Source: Halisarca cf. caerulea (lineage: Eukaryota > Porifera > Demospongiae > Chondrillida > Halisarcidae). Taken from it: a stretch of DNA of 25,200 nucleotides. Shown here one piece after another: positions 1 through 8,685 of the stretch. Below the pieces are notes generated by a model. That model searched no databases. It saw only the letters and a list, made by a program, of their open reading frames with translations, and had not been told where the DNA came from. Made by a program: the position numbers and the translations under genes. The number at the start of each line of letters is the position of its first letter. Position 1 is the stretch's first letter. The stretch spans positions 1 through 25,200 of the forward strand of contig CAUJGJ010000193.1 of NCBI GenBank assembly GCA_963170055.1. Direction: 5' to 3'.

Positions 1-27
1 AAAAAAATCATTACACACAAGGCCTAA

Positions 28-1712
28 TTAATCAATAGAATTTGGCAGCTCCGATGAGAAATCCATGGTGCCCAGAATCGAAGAGGCATTACCTGTTTGT
101 ATGGCCACTGAAAGCCGCTGTAATAGATAGCTGTAGGACTGAGTCTCTCCAGTGGCTGATTTCAATCTTTGGCCAAGGTCATGCAGGAAACACAATGACT
201 CTGGGCCCATTGATCCACAGGTTTCCACTGCAATTGGCTGGAAGCTGTACGACCTGTCAAGGTGCTCGTACTTTCTTGCCTTCTCTCTTTCAGCAATGGC
301 TGCAGCTCCTCCCGCCTCCTTGGCTGCTGCACTTCTGCGGGAGCTGCAGAATGTGTCCACACATGTTGCATCCCACACGAGGAATTTCCCGCCAGACCAT
401 GGAACGTGAGTGACCCCATCTGGACGTTTCCCATCCGCTCTGTAAAGTCCAGATGGTTCAAGCCTATTGCTGATGTTGGCAGAGGCCAAAGACCGGTGGA
501 TGATGTTATTCAGCATCTGATGGTGGGGAACTCTCCCTTGGCTTGACTGACAGCTCAGACCATGGAGACCCAGATTGTCCACAGGTTTTCCACAACAGGC
601 ACAGGTGTGGGGCAGGCACAAGGGTGCACCTACTCTGAGGCCAATGGCGATGCGGACGGTATCATTAGACATGCGGAGGCCCAGGGAAGAGACAGGTAGA
701 GCATTCAACCATGCACCAGACTCAGGTGAGGCATTCCTAGCAACCGAGATCTAGAGATGTCATCAGCACAGTGGCTCAAGAGGGTGTCAAACAAGTGCTG
801 GACTGATGGCCGGTCCCAGGATTTTTGTTGGCTTGTGGCATTGGGGAGAGGTGTGTCCTCAGGCAAGGCACCTCTCCACCTGACCAGGGCATAGTCTCTG
901 TCGAGGTATGGGGTGGATTGCAGATGGATAGGAAGGAGTTGCTGCATTAGGTCAGAGGCTCCATCAGCAGATGCCAGGAAGGCAGATGGTGCAAGGATGA
1001 AGGCACTCCGAAACCCAAGGCCACCTGATTTAATGGGAAGAGTTGCCTGAAGCCACGAGTTGCCATGGTTGAAATCAATGTTGGTGATCCTAGAAACAGT
1101 GGACTTCAGTAGATGGTCCCAGGACTCCAGGAATGGTGAAGAATAAGCAGGTGAGGTGCGGAGGATGTGCAAAAGCTTTGGGATGGAGAAGGAGTGGCGC
1201 AGGATGGTGATGGCGTCATGTATTTGAAGGTGACAAAGCCGTTTTCCTATAACATTTAGCTGATGAAGTTGTTCCTCAAAGCAGACTTGAAGTGCCTCAC
1301 TTCCCAGGGGAGAACCCAACAAAATGGCGTGTGAAACTTGAACGTACTGCAGGCCTGGAAATGTTGACAGAAGGTGACCAACTGCAGACTCACTGTGAGA
1401 CACCACCTCAGATTTGTCCACATTCAGGAAAAGTCCTAAGGCTTTTCCCTGATCCTCAATTCTCTGTAAGTCTGCCACAATATCCTCAACACTTCCACCT
1501 AACGTACCGTCGTCCAGGTAAAATGCTTTGAATTCGGATGAAAGACTGGATACCATGTTGTGAATGCCCAAGCAAAACAGCATAGGACCCAGAGGATCTC
1601 CCTGCTGAATTCCCTCTGCAGATACCACTTGAGCATCATTCCACATCAGGATGGATGAAGAAGCGTAAGCTGATTGAACATATGGTTGAACATTGTTAAC
1701 ATGGTTAACATG
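28..1712 (-). mobile_element. 5'-truncated RLE-type non-LTR retrotransposon copy (fragment A), pseudogene
   Basis: On the minus strand this encodes the C-terminal two thirds of a retrotransposon polyprotein. Reading starts inside the RT (YVQSAYASSS, then the motif B core GIQQGDPLGPMLFC). Motif C is FYLDDGTLGG near 1530 and motif D is LGLFLNVDKS. A thumb-like region follows, then the RLE domain: a CCHC knuckle (C-x2-C-x9-H-x3-C near 590), the LNNII segment, and RPDG followed after 15 residues by Asp in LVWDAT. The stop is at 28-30. A frameshift near 740-750 divides the reading frame: the upstream part closes shortly after RSRLL and the downstream part continues as ESGAWLNA. The RLE knuckle plus PD...D arrangement is known from the R2/R4/CRE-type LINEs. 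The 5' end is truncated within the RT. It is a dead copy related to the longer copy at 2281-5254. Confidence 0.85.
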
Positions 1713-1772
1713 GTTAACACAGTACAACATGGTTGAACTGATTGAACATTATTATTATTACTATTATTATTA
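1681..1772. repeat. Degenerate GTTAACATG tandem and TTA tract at the 5' junction of fragment A
   Basis: Several degenerate copies of a roughly 9-10 bp unit related to GTTAACATG / ATGGTTGAAC lie exactly where homology to the RT ends. They are followed by a short (ATT)n run at 1749-1772. The run separates fragment A from the 3' end of fragment B. It may be filler DNA added at the 5' junction during target-primed insertion. Confidence 0.6.
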
Positions 1773-1775
1773 TAC

Positions 1776-2157
1776 ATGAAACAAAAAAGAATAACAGGCA
1801 AGTGCAACAAAATTAAACACTAGATACATAAATAATTAAAATTATGATTATAATGATAACAATACTAGACAACAAATATGCACAAACTGAACACAAACAC
1901 TCAAAAATTACCGGACAGACTCAAAACAGATCAACATTACAACAACAACTAAACACAAACTAGACACAAACAAACAAAAATAATACTAATCACAAACACA
2001 AAAATCACATGCATCACAGGATGCAAGCACAGAAGCAGCATTTCCATGCTGGATGGCGACGGCAATTCTCCAAACCAAGAATGCTCTGGACATGGGGTCT
2101 GAAGTGGTGGCAATGAGCCGCTGGCCGAGGTTTTGAATGAAGGCTTTGGTCTCCCTC
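1776..2157 (-). mobile_element. RLE retrotransposon 3' fragment B: last ~55 codons plus 3' UTR
   Basis: Read on the minus strand from 2157, one frame gives GRETKAFIQNLGQRL, then SDPMSRAFLVWRIAVAIQHG and NAASVLASCDACD, ending near 1980. This is the extreme C-terminus of the same RLE protein family, and it is closest to fragment G at 7350-7702. The coding part is followed by about 200 bp of A/C-rich (plus-strand) 3' UTR ending in a TAA-like tract near 1750-1775. The 5' truncation point directly abuts the (TTA)n array at 2158. The long open frame that begins in the array itself is not the element's frame. Confidence 0.75.
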
Positions 2158-2159
2158 CC

Positions 2160-2197
<38 letters not shown>
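2158..2197. repeat. (TTA)n microsatellite
   Basis: About 13 perfect TTA/ATT trinucleotides between the truncated 5' end of fragment B and the start of the long plus-strand RLE element. In this window such tracts mark the boundaries of nearly all RLE copies. Confidence 0.95.
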
Positions 2198-2280
2198 GTG
2201 TCTGAGATCAGTACCTTTCAATTTGTAACTTATTATAATATAATAATAATTATAATAACAATAATTTCAATAATTTCAAG

Positions 2281-5254
2281 ATGGCGGCAGCGCCGCGCTG
2301 TCAATCTCGCTCTAATTCTCGGTGCTGCCCATGTATGAAGAAGGGTCGGTGTGTGAGATGCCGCTGCGTGAGCAGGGGCACTCCTTGTATTGATTGCTGG
2401 CCGTCTATTGTCAATCCTAGCCGCTGTGAGAACCGTCAAGTACGCCGTGCGTTGCCAGCCGTTGAGCCTGTGGTCAGCGTTGACAGCGCTCCCATTGATC
2501 CCCAACCAAGTATCCCTAGTTCTGATATACCATCTATTGACTTCCAGGAAGATATTGATTCATTGGTAAGATTATTGAGTAGACCAATTAAGATCCTGAA
2601 AAGAATTCCTCGCCTTTCTAGAGTGACTGTTGCCAGGAAGCTCGCTGCTGTGATTGAGCAGGTAGTTTCTCGAAATGATGTTCCATCCTGGGTCAGATTG
2701 CTGTCCTTTCCCAAGAAGTGCCTTTGCACCCCGCGAAGAGGTGGCAAACGTTGGCGATTGGCAACCCTAGTCAACGAGCAAATCTCCCAAGAGTCATCAA
2801 CCATTTCACCAGAAACGCCGGCCATAGTTCGCGCCGCTTCATCGAGGCTTCCTAATCAGATGGACCAACTGGCTGCCAGAGTGTCAAGTAAGTTAGAGGA
2901 TGGAGATTACAGAGGGGCCGTCAGGTTAGCATGTAGTGAGGATGTACTGGCAGAGCACACCAGCCACACCTTGAATGCACTCAGAGTAATGCACCCCCCC
3001 CCCCCCCCCCCCCGCACCCAATGCCCATAGATTTGATGACATTGTCATTGACTATAGAGCCCCTCTTCGCTTCTCCATTGAAAGTGAGGATATTTTGAAG
3101 GTAGTGTCATCATTTCCTAAAGGATCCGGTGGTGGCTTGGATGGCCTACTTCCACAGCATCTTAAGGACCTCTTGGGCCCCACGGCCGGGGATGGAGGAG
3201 GTTCCCTTTTGAGATCTTTAGTAGGCCTTTCTACACTTATCCTTGAGGGCAGAATTCCCCTCCCCATTCGTCCTCTCTTCTTTGGAGCCAACCTCACTGC
3301 CCTTACCAAGAAGTCTGGCGGAATTCGTCCCATAGCAGTTGGCTGTACCTTGAGAAGACTAGCTTCTAAATGTGTATGCCAACATGCCTTAAAGTCCATC
3401 CCTGAGAAGCTAGCCCCTCATCAGCTGGGATTTGGTGTGGGAGGAGGGTCAGAGGCAGCAGTTCATGCCGGTCGAGTGTACCTCAGTCATCTGCAAGATG
3501 ATAAGGCAATGGTCAAGGTGGACTTCCAGAATGCTTTTAATACCATCCTACGAGACAAAATGCTGAAAGCCATAGGGGAGTACATTCCGGATTTACTACC
3601 TTATGTGCATGCTGCGTATTCAATCCCATCGACCCTACTTTGGAGTGGTGAGCAGGTGATTTCAGCTGAGGGAATTCAGCAGGGTGACCCCCTTGGCCCC
3701 ATGCTGTTTTGTCTCACTATTCACAAACTGGTTTCCAGCTTGTCTTCGGAATTCTCTGTTTTTTATCTGGATGATGGCACTCTTGGTGGTAATTTTGAAG
3801 ACCTTCAGGCAGACTTGCACAGAATGGGGGTTGAGGGAGAAGCCTTAGGTCTGCACTTAAATGTGGCCAAGTCTGAACTGATAGCTCATAGCCTTTCTAC
3901 ATTTAGCAATCATCCAACCTTTGCTGGACTCCAGCATGTTCATCCTGATCAAGCCATGTTGCTGGGTTCTCCCCTTGGGATTGAGGCCTTAGATGCATGC
4001 TTAGAGGCCCATCTTCGTCAGTTGCATCTGGTTGGTGAAAGACTCTGCCATCTCCAAACACAGGATGCCATGATCATCCTCCGGCACTCCTTTGCCATCC
4101 CCAAGCTGCTGCATGTATTGCGTACTTCTCCTGCTTTTTCTTCACCCCACTTAGCATCCTGGGACAACATCCTCATGTCAATTGTTTCCAGGATTATCAA
4201 CATTGACTTTAGGTCAGATGATATAGCATGGCTACAGGCAACACTCCCAGTCAATTCAGGTGGTCTTGGGATCAGGCGTGCTTCCCATCTTGCAACCTCC
4301 GCCTTCTTGGCATCTGCTGATGGAGCCGCAGTCTTGATGATGCAACTTCTACCAGCTGAATTGGCTTCCACTCCATACCCTGAGAGGGATTCTGCCCTTT
4401 CCACATGGAAGATTGATTTGCCTGAGGAAACACCCCTTCCATCTGACACCAAGCGTCAGAAATCCTGGGATGAACCCAAGGTTCAGCTATTGTTTGACAC
4501 CCTCCTAGCCCGATGTGAAGACCAAGTCTCAAGAGTACGCCTCTTAGCAGCTGGAACCAGGGAATCTGGTGCTTGGCTCAACGCACCACCGATTTCCTCA
4601 CTTGGTTTGCGCATGTCCAATGACACTGTACGCATTGCCAGTGGCCTAAGAGTTGGTGCTCCTCTATGCATGGCTCACATGTGTAGCTCCTGTGGGACAC
4701 AGGTAGATGAATATGGCCACCATGGCCTTAGCTGCAGATTTAGCCAGGGAAGAACTTCCCGCCATCAATCATTGAATAACATCATCCACCACTCCATGGC
4801 ATCAGCCAATGTTCCCAGTAGGCTGGAACCCTCTGGCCTGTACAGGTCAGATGGGAACCGCCCGGATGGGGTGACAATGACTCCATGGTCAAATGGAAGG
4901 CTATTAGTGTAGGATGCAACCTGCGTAGACTCATTCTGTGACTCCCACAGGCAGGCAGCCTCACTGGAGGCCAGAGGGGCTGCTGCACAGGCAGAAAGAA
5001 ACAAGGCAAGAAAGTACGCGCACCTGGATAGAGCCTATATGTTTCAGCCTGTGGCATTCGAGACATGTGGTACCACGGGTCCAGAGTCCCTGCCCTTCCT
5101 GCAGGAGCTAGGGAGGCGCCTGAGAAGAGCCACTGGAGAGCCAAACTCCTATTCGTACTTGTTGCAACGCCTGTCTGTAGCCATCCAAGTGGGCAATTGT
5201 GCATCTGTTTTGGGGTCCCTCCCATGTGATTCACAGTCCCTTGACATGGCATGA
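2281..5254 (+). mobile_element. Near-full-length RLE-type non-LTR retrotransposon (element C), one ~990-codon frame with two lesions
   Basis: A single ancestral reading frame starts at an ATG at 2281 just after a TAA-rich leader and ends at 5252-5254. The N-terminus has a Cys cluster within residues ~15-49 (CCPC, then C-x2-C-x-C-x6-C-x2-C-x9-C), probably metal- and nucleic-acid-binding. A linker ends in a proline stretch. The RT follows: GGIRPIAVG, motif A VDFQNAFN (~3520), motif B GIQQGDPLGP (~3675), motif C FYLDDGTLGG (~3765), motif D LGLHLNVAKS. The RLE has a CCHC knuckle (~4682), RHQSLNNII and RPDG (~4858). Two lesions exist. A C20 run at 2994-3013 shifts the frame by one. TAG at 4910-4912 replaces the Trp of the VWDAT motif kept in fragments A, E and G. 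The downstream frame stays open, continuing from DATCVDSFC to the terminal stop. The CDS therefore looks recently inactivated. Exact clade is not assigned; an R4/Dong-like affinity is an inference from the TAA flanks. Confidence 0.88.
2994..3013. repeat. C20 homopolymer in the polyproline linker of element C
   Basis: Twenty consecutive C residues encode the polyproline stretch. The frame before the run (starting at 2281) and the frame after it (ending at 4909) differ by one base. A length error here, biological or in sequencing, would by itself split an otherwise continuous protein. Confidence 0.95.
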
Positions 5255-5295
5255 TTAATTTTCCTGCATGCTCATTATTGCAATATGTGTACATG

Positions 5296-5568
5296 TGTAT
5301 AATAATAATAATAATAAATGTATGTTGTAGGTGTACTGTTTTGTTTCTGTATGCGTATACACGTGTTGTTATTATTATTTATGGCATTTTCTCATTACAT
5401 ATTATTTTGAAGACATAACAATAATACTGAATAATAATACATAGAAAAAAATGATGAGTAAATATAATATTGTGATAAGAAAATGTTACTACTAATAATA
5501 ATAATATCATAACTACACATGTATATGTATACAGAAACAAAACAGTACACCTACAACATACATCCAAA
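5296..5568. repeat. 3' end of element C with (TAA)n and an inverted UTR repeat
   Basis: After the stop of element C come a short UTR and (ATA)n at 5299-5317. The segment 5318-5370 then recurs in reverse complement at 5511-5563. The first ~35 bases of the arm are identical, and both arms run into TTA/TAA tracts. The spacer (5380-5500) is AT-rich without coding features. The structure looks like two 3' ends in opposite orientation. Confidence 0.75.
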
Positions 5569-5816
5569 GAAAAAAAAACAATCAAACAAACAAAAGACAA
5601 AAACAAAAAAAGAAATTATTATCATTAATAAATTAAACAAATGCTATACATTACAATTACCAAGGATGAGAATGTGATAGTTAATTGACGGTACAACAAT
5701 TATTTTCACATTACACACAAAATATGTATGTCAAGTGATGTACACAAAAACAATAATTATTATATTAATAATATTAATAATAATATATACACTGATGCAT
5801 TAATTAGTGAAGTTGT
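5569..5816. other. AT-rich non-coding stretch
   Basis: Contains A-rich runs, scattered TAA repeats (notably 5755-5795) and no reading frame that I can relate to a protein. It probably represents UTR of the minus-strand RLE copy whose 3' end forms the inverted arm at 5511-5563. Confidence 0.5.
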
Positions 5817-5944
5817 CACTGACTGTGACATGGAGGGATGCTATCACTGAGGTTGCATTACATACCTGGACGGCAATGGAGATCCTCTCCATCAAAAAGA
5901 CAAACAATTTGGGTTACCCAGTCCCCTCTTCAGCCGTCTACCAA
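5817..5944 (-). mobile_element. RLE retrotransposon 3' fragment D
   Basis: On the minus strand this is a short, frame-damaged copy of the protein C-terminus. It runs from GRRLKR through a stretch resembling RISIAVQVCNATSVIASL to TVSDNFTN and a stop. It is the same subfamily as fragments E and F. Its 5' end is truncated at the TAA/TTA tract 5945-5980 and its 3' side runs into TAA repeats near 5760. Confidence 0.7.
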
Positions 5945-5984
5945 TAATTAATAATATAATATATTATTATTATTATTATACAAT

Positions 5985-6578
5985 GATGATGAAAAAATGC
6001 TATTAATAATAAGTAAATTACATGTCCTTAAAACCCTTGCCTATATCATAAACATGCAGTTACAAAATTAAAGCACACTCACCCACCCACATAATATATA
6101 CTGATCAATGCATTAATTAACAAAGTTGTCACTGACTGTGACAGGGAGGGATCCAATCACTGAGGTTGCGTTACCGACCTGGACGGCGACAGAGATCCTC
6201 TGCATCAAAAAGGCAAACGATTTGGGTTCCCCAGTCACCCTCTTCAGCCGCCTACCAAGGTCTCTCAGGAAAGCCCTGGATCTGAGACCTATGGAGCCAC
6301 TGGTTTCTATGGCAATTGGTTGAAATCTATAGATGCTGTCGAGATGAGCATACTTTTTGTACTTTTCCTCTTCCGCATGAGCAGCAGCACCTCCTGACTC
6401 GATGGCAGCTCTCCGGCAGTGCGACTGGCAAAATGTGTCAACGCATGTAGCATCCCACACTAAGTACCTTCCCTGCTCCCAGGGGACCATGGTCATTCCA
6501 TCAGGACGCCTTCCGTCTGCTCGGTGAAGTCCAGAGGGCTCCAGCTGAGATGGGAGTTTTGCAGCTGTGAAGGCGTTA
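5985..6578 (-). mobile_element. RLE retrotransposon 3' fragment E: RLE domain plus 3' UTR
   Basis: The minus-strand frame starts abruptly beside (TTA)n at 6578 and reads LPSQLEPSGLHRADGRRPDG, then VPWEQGRYLVWDATCVDTF, and continues intact to DNFVN and the stop at 6113-6115. The RLE metal-binding residues (PD...D) are present and this part has no stop codon, but the RT and the CCHC knuckle are missing through 5' truncation. A ~120-bp 3' UTR follows down to TAA repeats near 5990. Bases 6011-6249 recur at 6666-6904. Confidence 0.85.
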
Positions 6579-6622
6579 TATTAGGCGTTATTATTATTAT
6601 ATTATTATATTATTATAATATA
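6579..6622. repeat. (TTA/TAATA)n tract between fragments E and F
   Basis: Imperfect TTA/TAT repeats at the truncated 5' end of fragment E. They double as the 3' tail of fragment F on the minus strand. Confidence 0.85.
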
Positions 6623-6639
6623 GGTAATGTTAAACTAAG

Positions 6640-6904
6640 ACAGAAAAAAGTAATTTAGAATATATAAGTAAATTGCATGTCCTTAAAACCCTTGCCTATA
6701 TCATAAACATGCAGTTACAAGATTAATGCACACTCACCCACCCACATAATATATACTAATCAATGCATTAATTGACAAAGTTGTCACTGACTGTGACGGG
6801 GAGGGATCCAATCACTGAGGTTGCGTTACCAGCCTGGATGGTGACAGAGATCCTCTGCATCAAAAAGGCAAACAATTTGGGTTCTCCAGTCACCCTCTTC
6901 AGCC
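6640..6904 (-). mobile_element. RLE retrotransposon 3' fragment F
   Basis: On the minus strand this gives WLKRVTGEPK, then FAFLMQRISVTIQAGNATSV, VIGSLPVTVSDNFVN and a stop, followed by a 3' UTR nearly identical to that of fragment E (6011-6249 against 6666-6904, equal length). It is truncated after the LKR codons, where an inverted copy of its own 3' region begins (6905-6990). Confidence 0.8.
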
Positions 6905-6990
6905 AAAGAGGGCCGGTGACTGGGGAACCCACTTTGTCAATTAATGCATTGATCAGTATGTATTATGTGGGTGGGTGAGTGTGCATTAAT
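6722..6990. repeat. Fold-back (palindromic) copy of the RLE element 3' end
   Basis: Bases 6722-6780 (3' UTR and end of CDS of fragment F) recur as reverse complement at 6932-6990 with only about two mismatches in 59. The inverted arm continues into the RVTGEP-coding segment at 6915-6931 but lacks the equivalent of 6781-6878. The axis lies near 6905, where the two arms join without spacer. Confidence 0.85.
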
Positions 6991-7003
6991 TTTCGCTACC
7001 CTC

Positions 7004-7029
7004 TTCACTAATTAATGCATCAGTGTATA

Positions 7030-7063
<34 letters not shown>
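7004..7063 (+). repeat. RLE 3'-end remnant in plus orientation with (TTA)n tail
   Basis: TTCACTAATTAATGCATCAG and the following bases to ~7030 match the reverse complement of the 3' end of fragment D (5795-5820). They run directly into a perfect (TTA)n array at 7028-7063. Confidence 0.7.
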
Positions 7064-7702
7064 TTTGTTTCCCTTGATAATAATAATATTATTATTTTAT
7101 ATCATAATCAGTAAAGTGCACTATAATAAACAGAACGGAACATGGAAGTTCTATATATACTGTGACAAAAGATGGTAGGGGTCCAATAGAAAAGAAATAC
7201 GGGTGAATATAATATTATATTGTACGAAGGTGAATTAATGATAATCAATTACCATAACAAGAACACAAACAGAACAACAATTACTATTGCAAGTACACAA
7301 AAACCAACAATTACCATTACAAGTACACAAACAGAACAACAATTACTAATCACAAACATATAAGTACGTCACATGGGTCACTAGAACCTAGGACAGAGGC
7401 AGCATTTCCATGCTGGATAGCTACAGCGATCCTCTGGAGTAAAAAGGCCCGAGACATGGGATCAGAAGTGGCCACGATGAGCCGTTGACCAAGGTCTTGT
7501 ATGAAAGCTTTGGTCTCCCTTCCAAATGCCCCCAATGTCTCCACTGCCACTGGTGTGAAGAGATGGGTGGATTCTAGATGGGAGTACTTGGCATGCTTTC
7601 TGCTCTCAGCATCATTAGCCACAGCCCCACCATCCCTGGTTGCTAGGGCTTGGTGAGATTGGGCCAAGGTGTCAGGGCAAGTAGCGTCCCAAACTAGGAT
7701 CT
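7064..7702 (-). mobile_element. RLE retrotransposon 3' fragment G (second subfamily)
   Basis: The minus-strand coding part (7350-7702) begins immediately at (TTA)n and reads KILVWDATCPDTLAQSH through VETLGAFGRETKAF to VLGSSDPCDVLICL and a stop, with no internal stop. It retains the second RLE acidic residue in VWDAT but not RPDG. The 3' UTR (7064-7349) contains short tandem units related to CAATTAC-CAAGTACACAAA (7255-7345). It belongs to the same subfamily as fragment B. Confidence 0.82.
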
Positions 7703-7752
7703 TATTATTATTATTATTATTAGGATATTATTATTATTATTATTATTATTAT
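7703..7752. repeat. (TTA)n array with one interruption
   Basis: Two TTA/ATT runs separated by AGGATA. They lie between fragment G (5' truncated here) and the 3' UTR tail 7753-7993, which ends here on the minus strand. Confidence 0.95.
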
Positions 7753-7993
7753 CGAAAGATACTGATCACAGACACATTGTCAAACAAAAATTACTAAACA
7801 CAGGCTCAAAGCAAATTAACAATACCTAAACAACAAATAAACATAAACTGAACATAAACAAAAATTACTGATCGAACACAGGCTCAAAACAGATTAACAT
7901 TACTACAACAACTAAACACAAACTGAACACAACCACAACAAAAATAATACTAATCACAAACACAAATTATCACATGCATCACAGGATCCAAGA
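7753..7993 (-). mobile_element. Detached RLE-element 3' tail (fragment H) fused to LINE X
   Basis: On the minus strand this is the RLE subfamily-2 3' end: the codons for LGSCDACD, a stop, and about 200 bp of UTR with a ~74-bp tandem duplication (7788-7861 and 7862-7935). The stretch corresponding to 1979-2030 of fragment B is nearly identical to 7950-7992. Homology stops abruptly at about 7993, where the reading frame continues upstream into a different LINE protein (X, ending ...DRACTDYPLI). Confidence 0.75.
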
Positions 7994-8680
7994 ATCAATG
8001 GATAATCGGTACATGCTCTATCCATTATGTAATCTGCCACCTCCTCATCAGTTAAATTGGGTACATCAATCATACAATTCACCTTTTCAATCTGCAGGGT
8101 CCTACTCTCTGTCCATGCCGTACACCTCATCATCCAATGGTTAACATATTTGACTTCTCCCCATGAACAGTGTATGCATATCCTTTCCTCTCTTGCAAGC
8201 CCCCTCCATCTTCCAGCTTCAATTCTAAATGGAGCAGTGCCCCCCTCAACTTGGCCAGGATTGACCTGTGCACCTTGTTGGGCATGCATGCACAGCTGGA
8301 TCGATGTCCACTCTCCTACAGAGACTTCATGATGTTCAGTTTAGCCCTTTCTTGCAAATCCCTACCCCACTCTTCTGTTACTTTTCCCCATGCAATTCCC
8401 CTCACATATCCTTAAGCTCACTCTGAGTTATCCCTTCCACAGATTTCCCACTTAAGTCCATCCAAAATGTCTAGCACAAGCCCTTAACTTTCTAATCCAC
8501 CCCCTGCCCCCCCCCCCCTCCCCCGTTTCCCAAAGCCTCAAGTGATATCCTCTTCAATAACCTTCCTTCATACACTTGACTACACATTATCTTATACCAG
8601 AATAGCATGCATCTGATTCTGGCCGCCCACACTAAAGGTAGTCACTCATTTCCATTCCTAGTGCTGTCCTGGGATGGTAT
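7994..8680 (-). pseudogene. LINE X, piece 4 of 4: C-terminal region with zinc-knuckle motif
   Basis: On the minus strand from 8680: LPLVWAARIRCMLFWYKIM and YEGRLLKRISLEAL, then a decayed stretch with stops and a poly-G/C tract (8505-8525). After that comes LRGGTAPFRIEAGRWRGLA, then REERICIHCSWGEV and HWMMRC (C-x2-C...H...C), ending TDEEVADYIMDRACTDYPLI at the chimeric junction. GRW...ERIC..C...H...C knuckles are common at the C-terminus of cellular LINE polyproteins; this is family knowledge, not a search result. The order and frame fit directly after piece 3 once the hAT insertion is removed. Confidence 0.75.
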
Positions 8681-8685
8681 CTGCT
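8681..8685. repeat. Target site duplication, left copy (CTGCT)
   Basis: Direct repeat CTGCT flanking the hAT-like element. The right copy is 9562-9566. Confidence 0.8.

Noticed and set aside
28..546. Plus-strand and alternative-frame ORFs overlapping fragment A
   Set aside because: The RLE motifs (CCHC, RPDG, VWDAT) lie only in the minus frame 28-708. The others are shadows.
6905..6990. Classic twin-priming 5' inversion
   Set aside because: The inverted arm duplicates the 3' UTR rather than carrying upstream element sequence, so the standard mechanism does not explain it.
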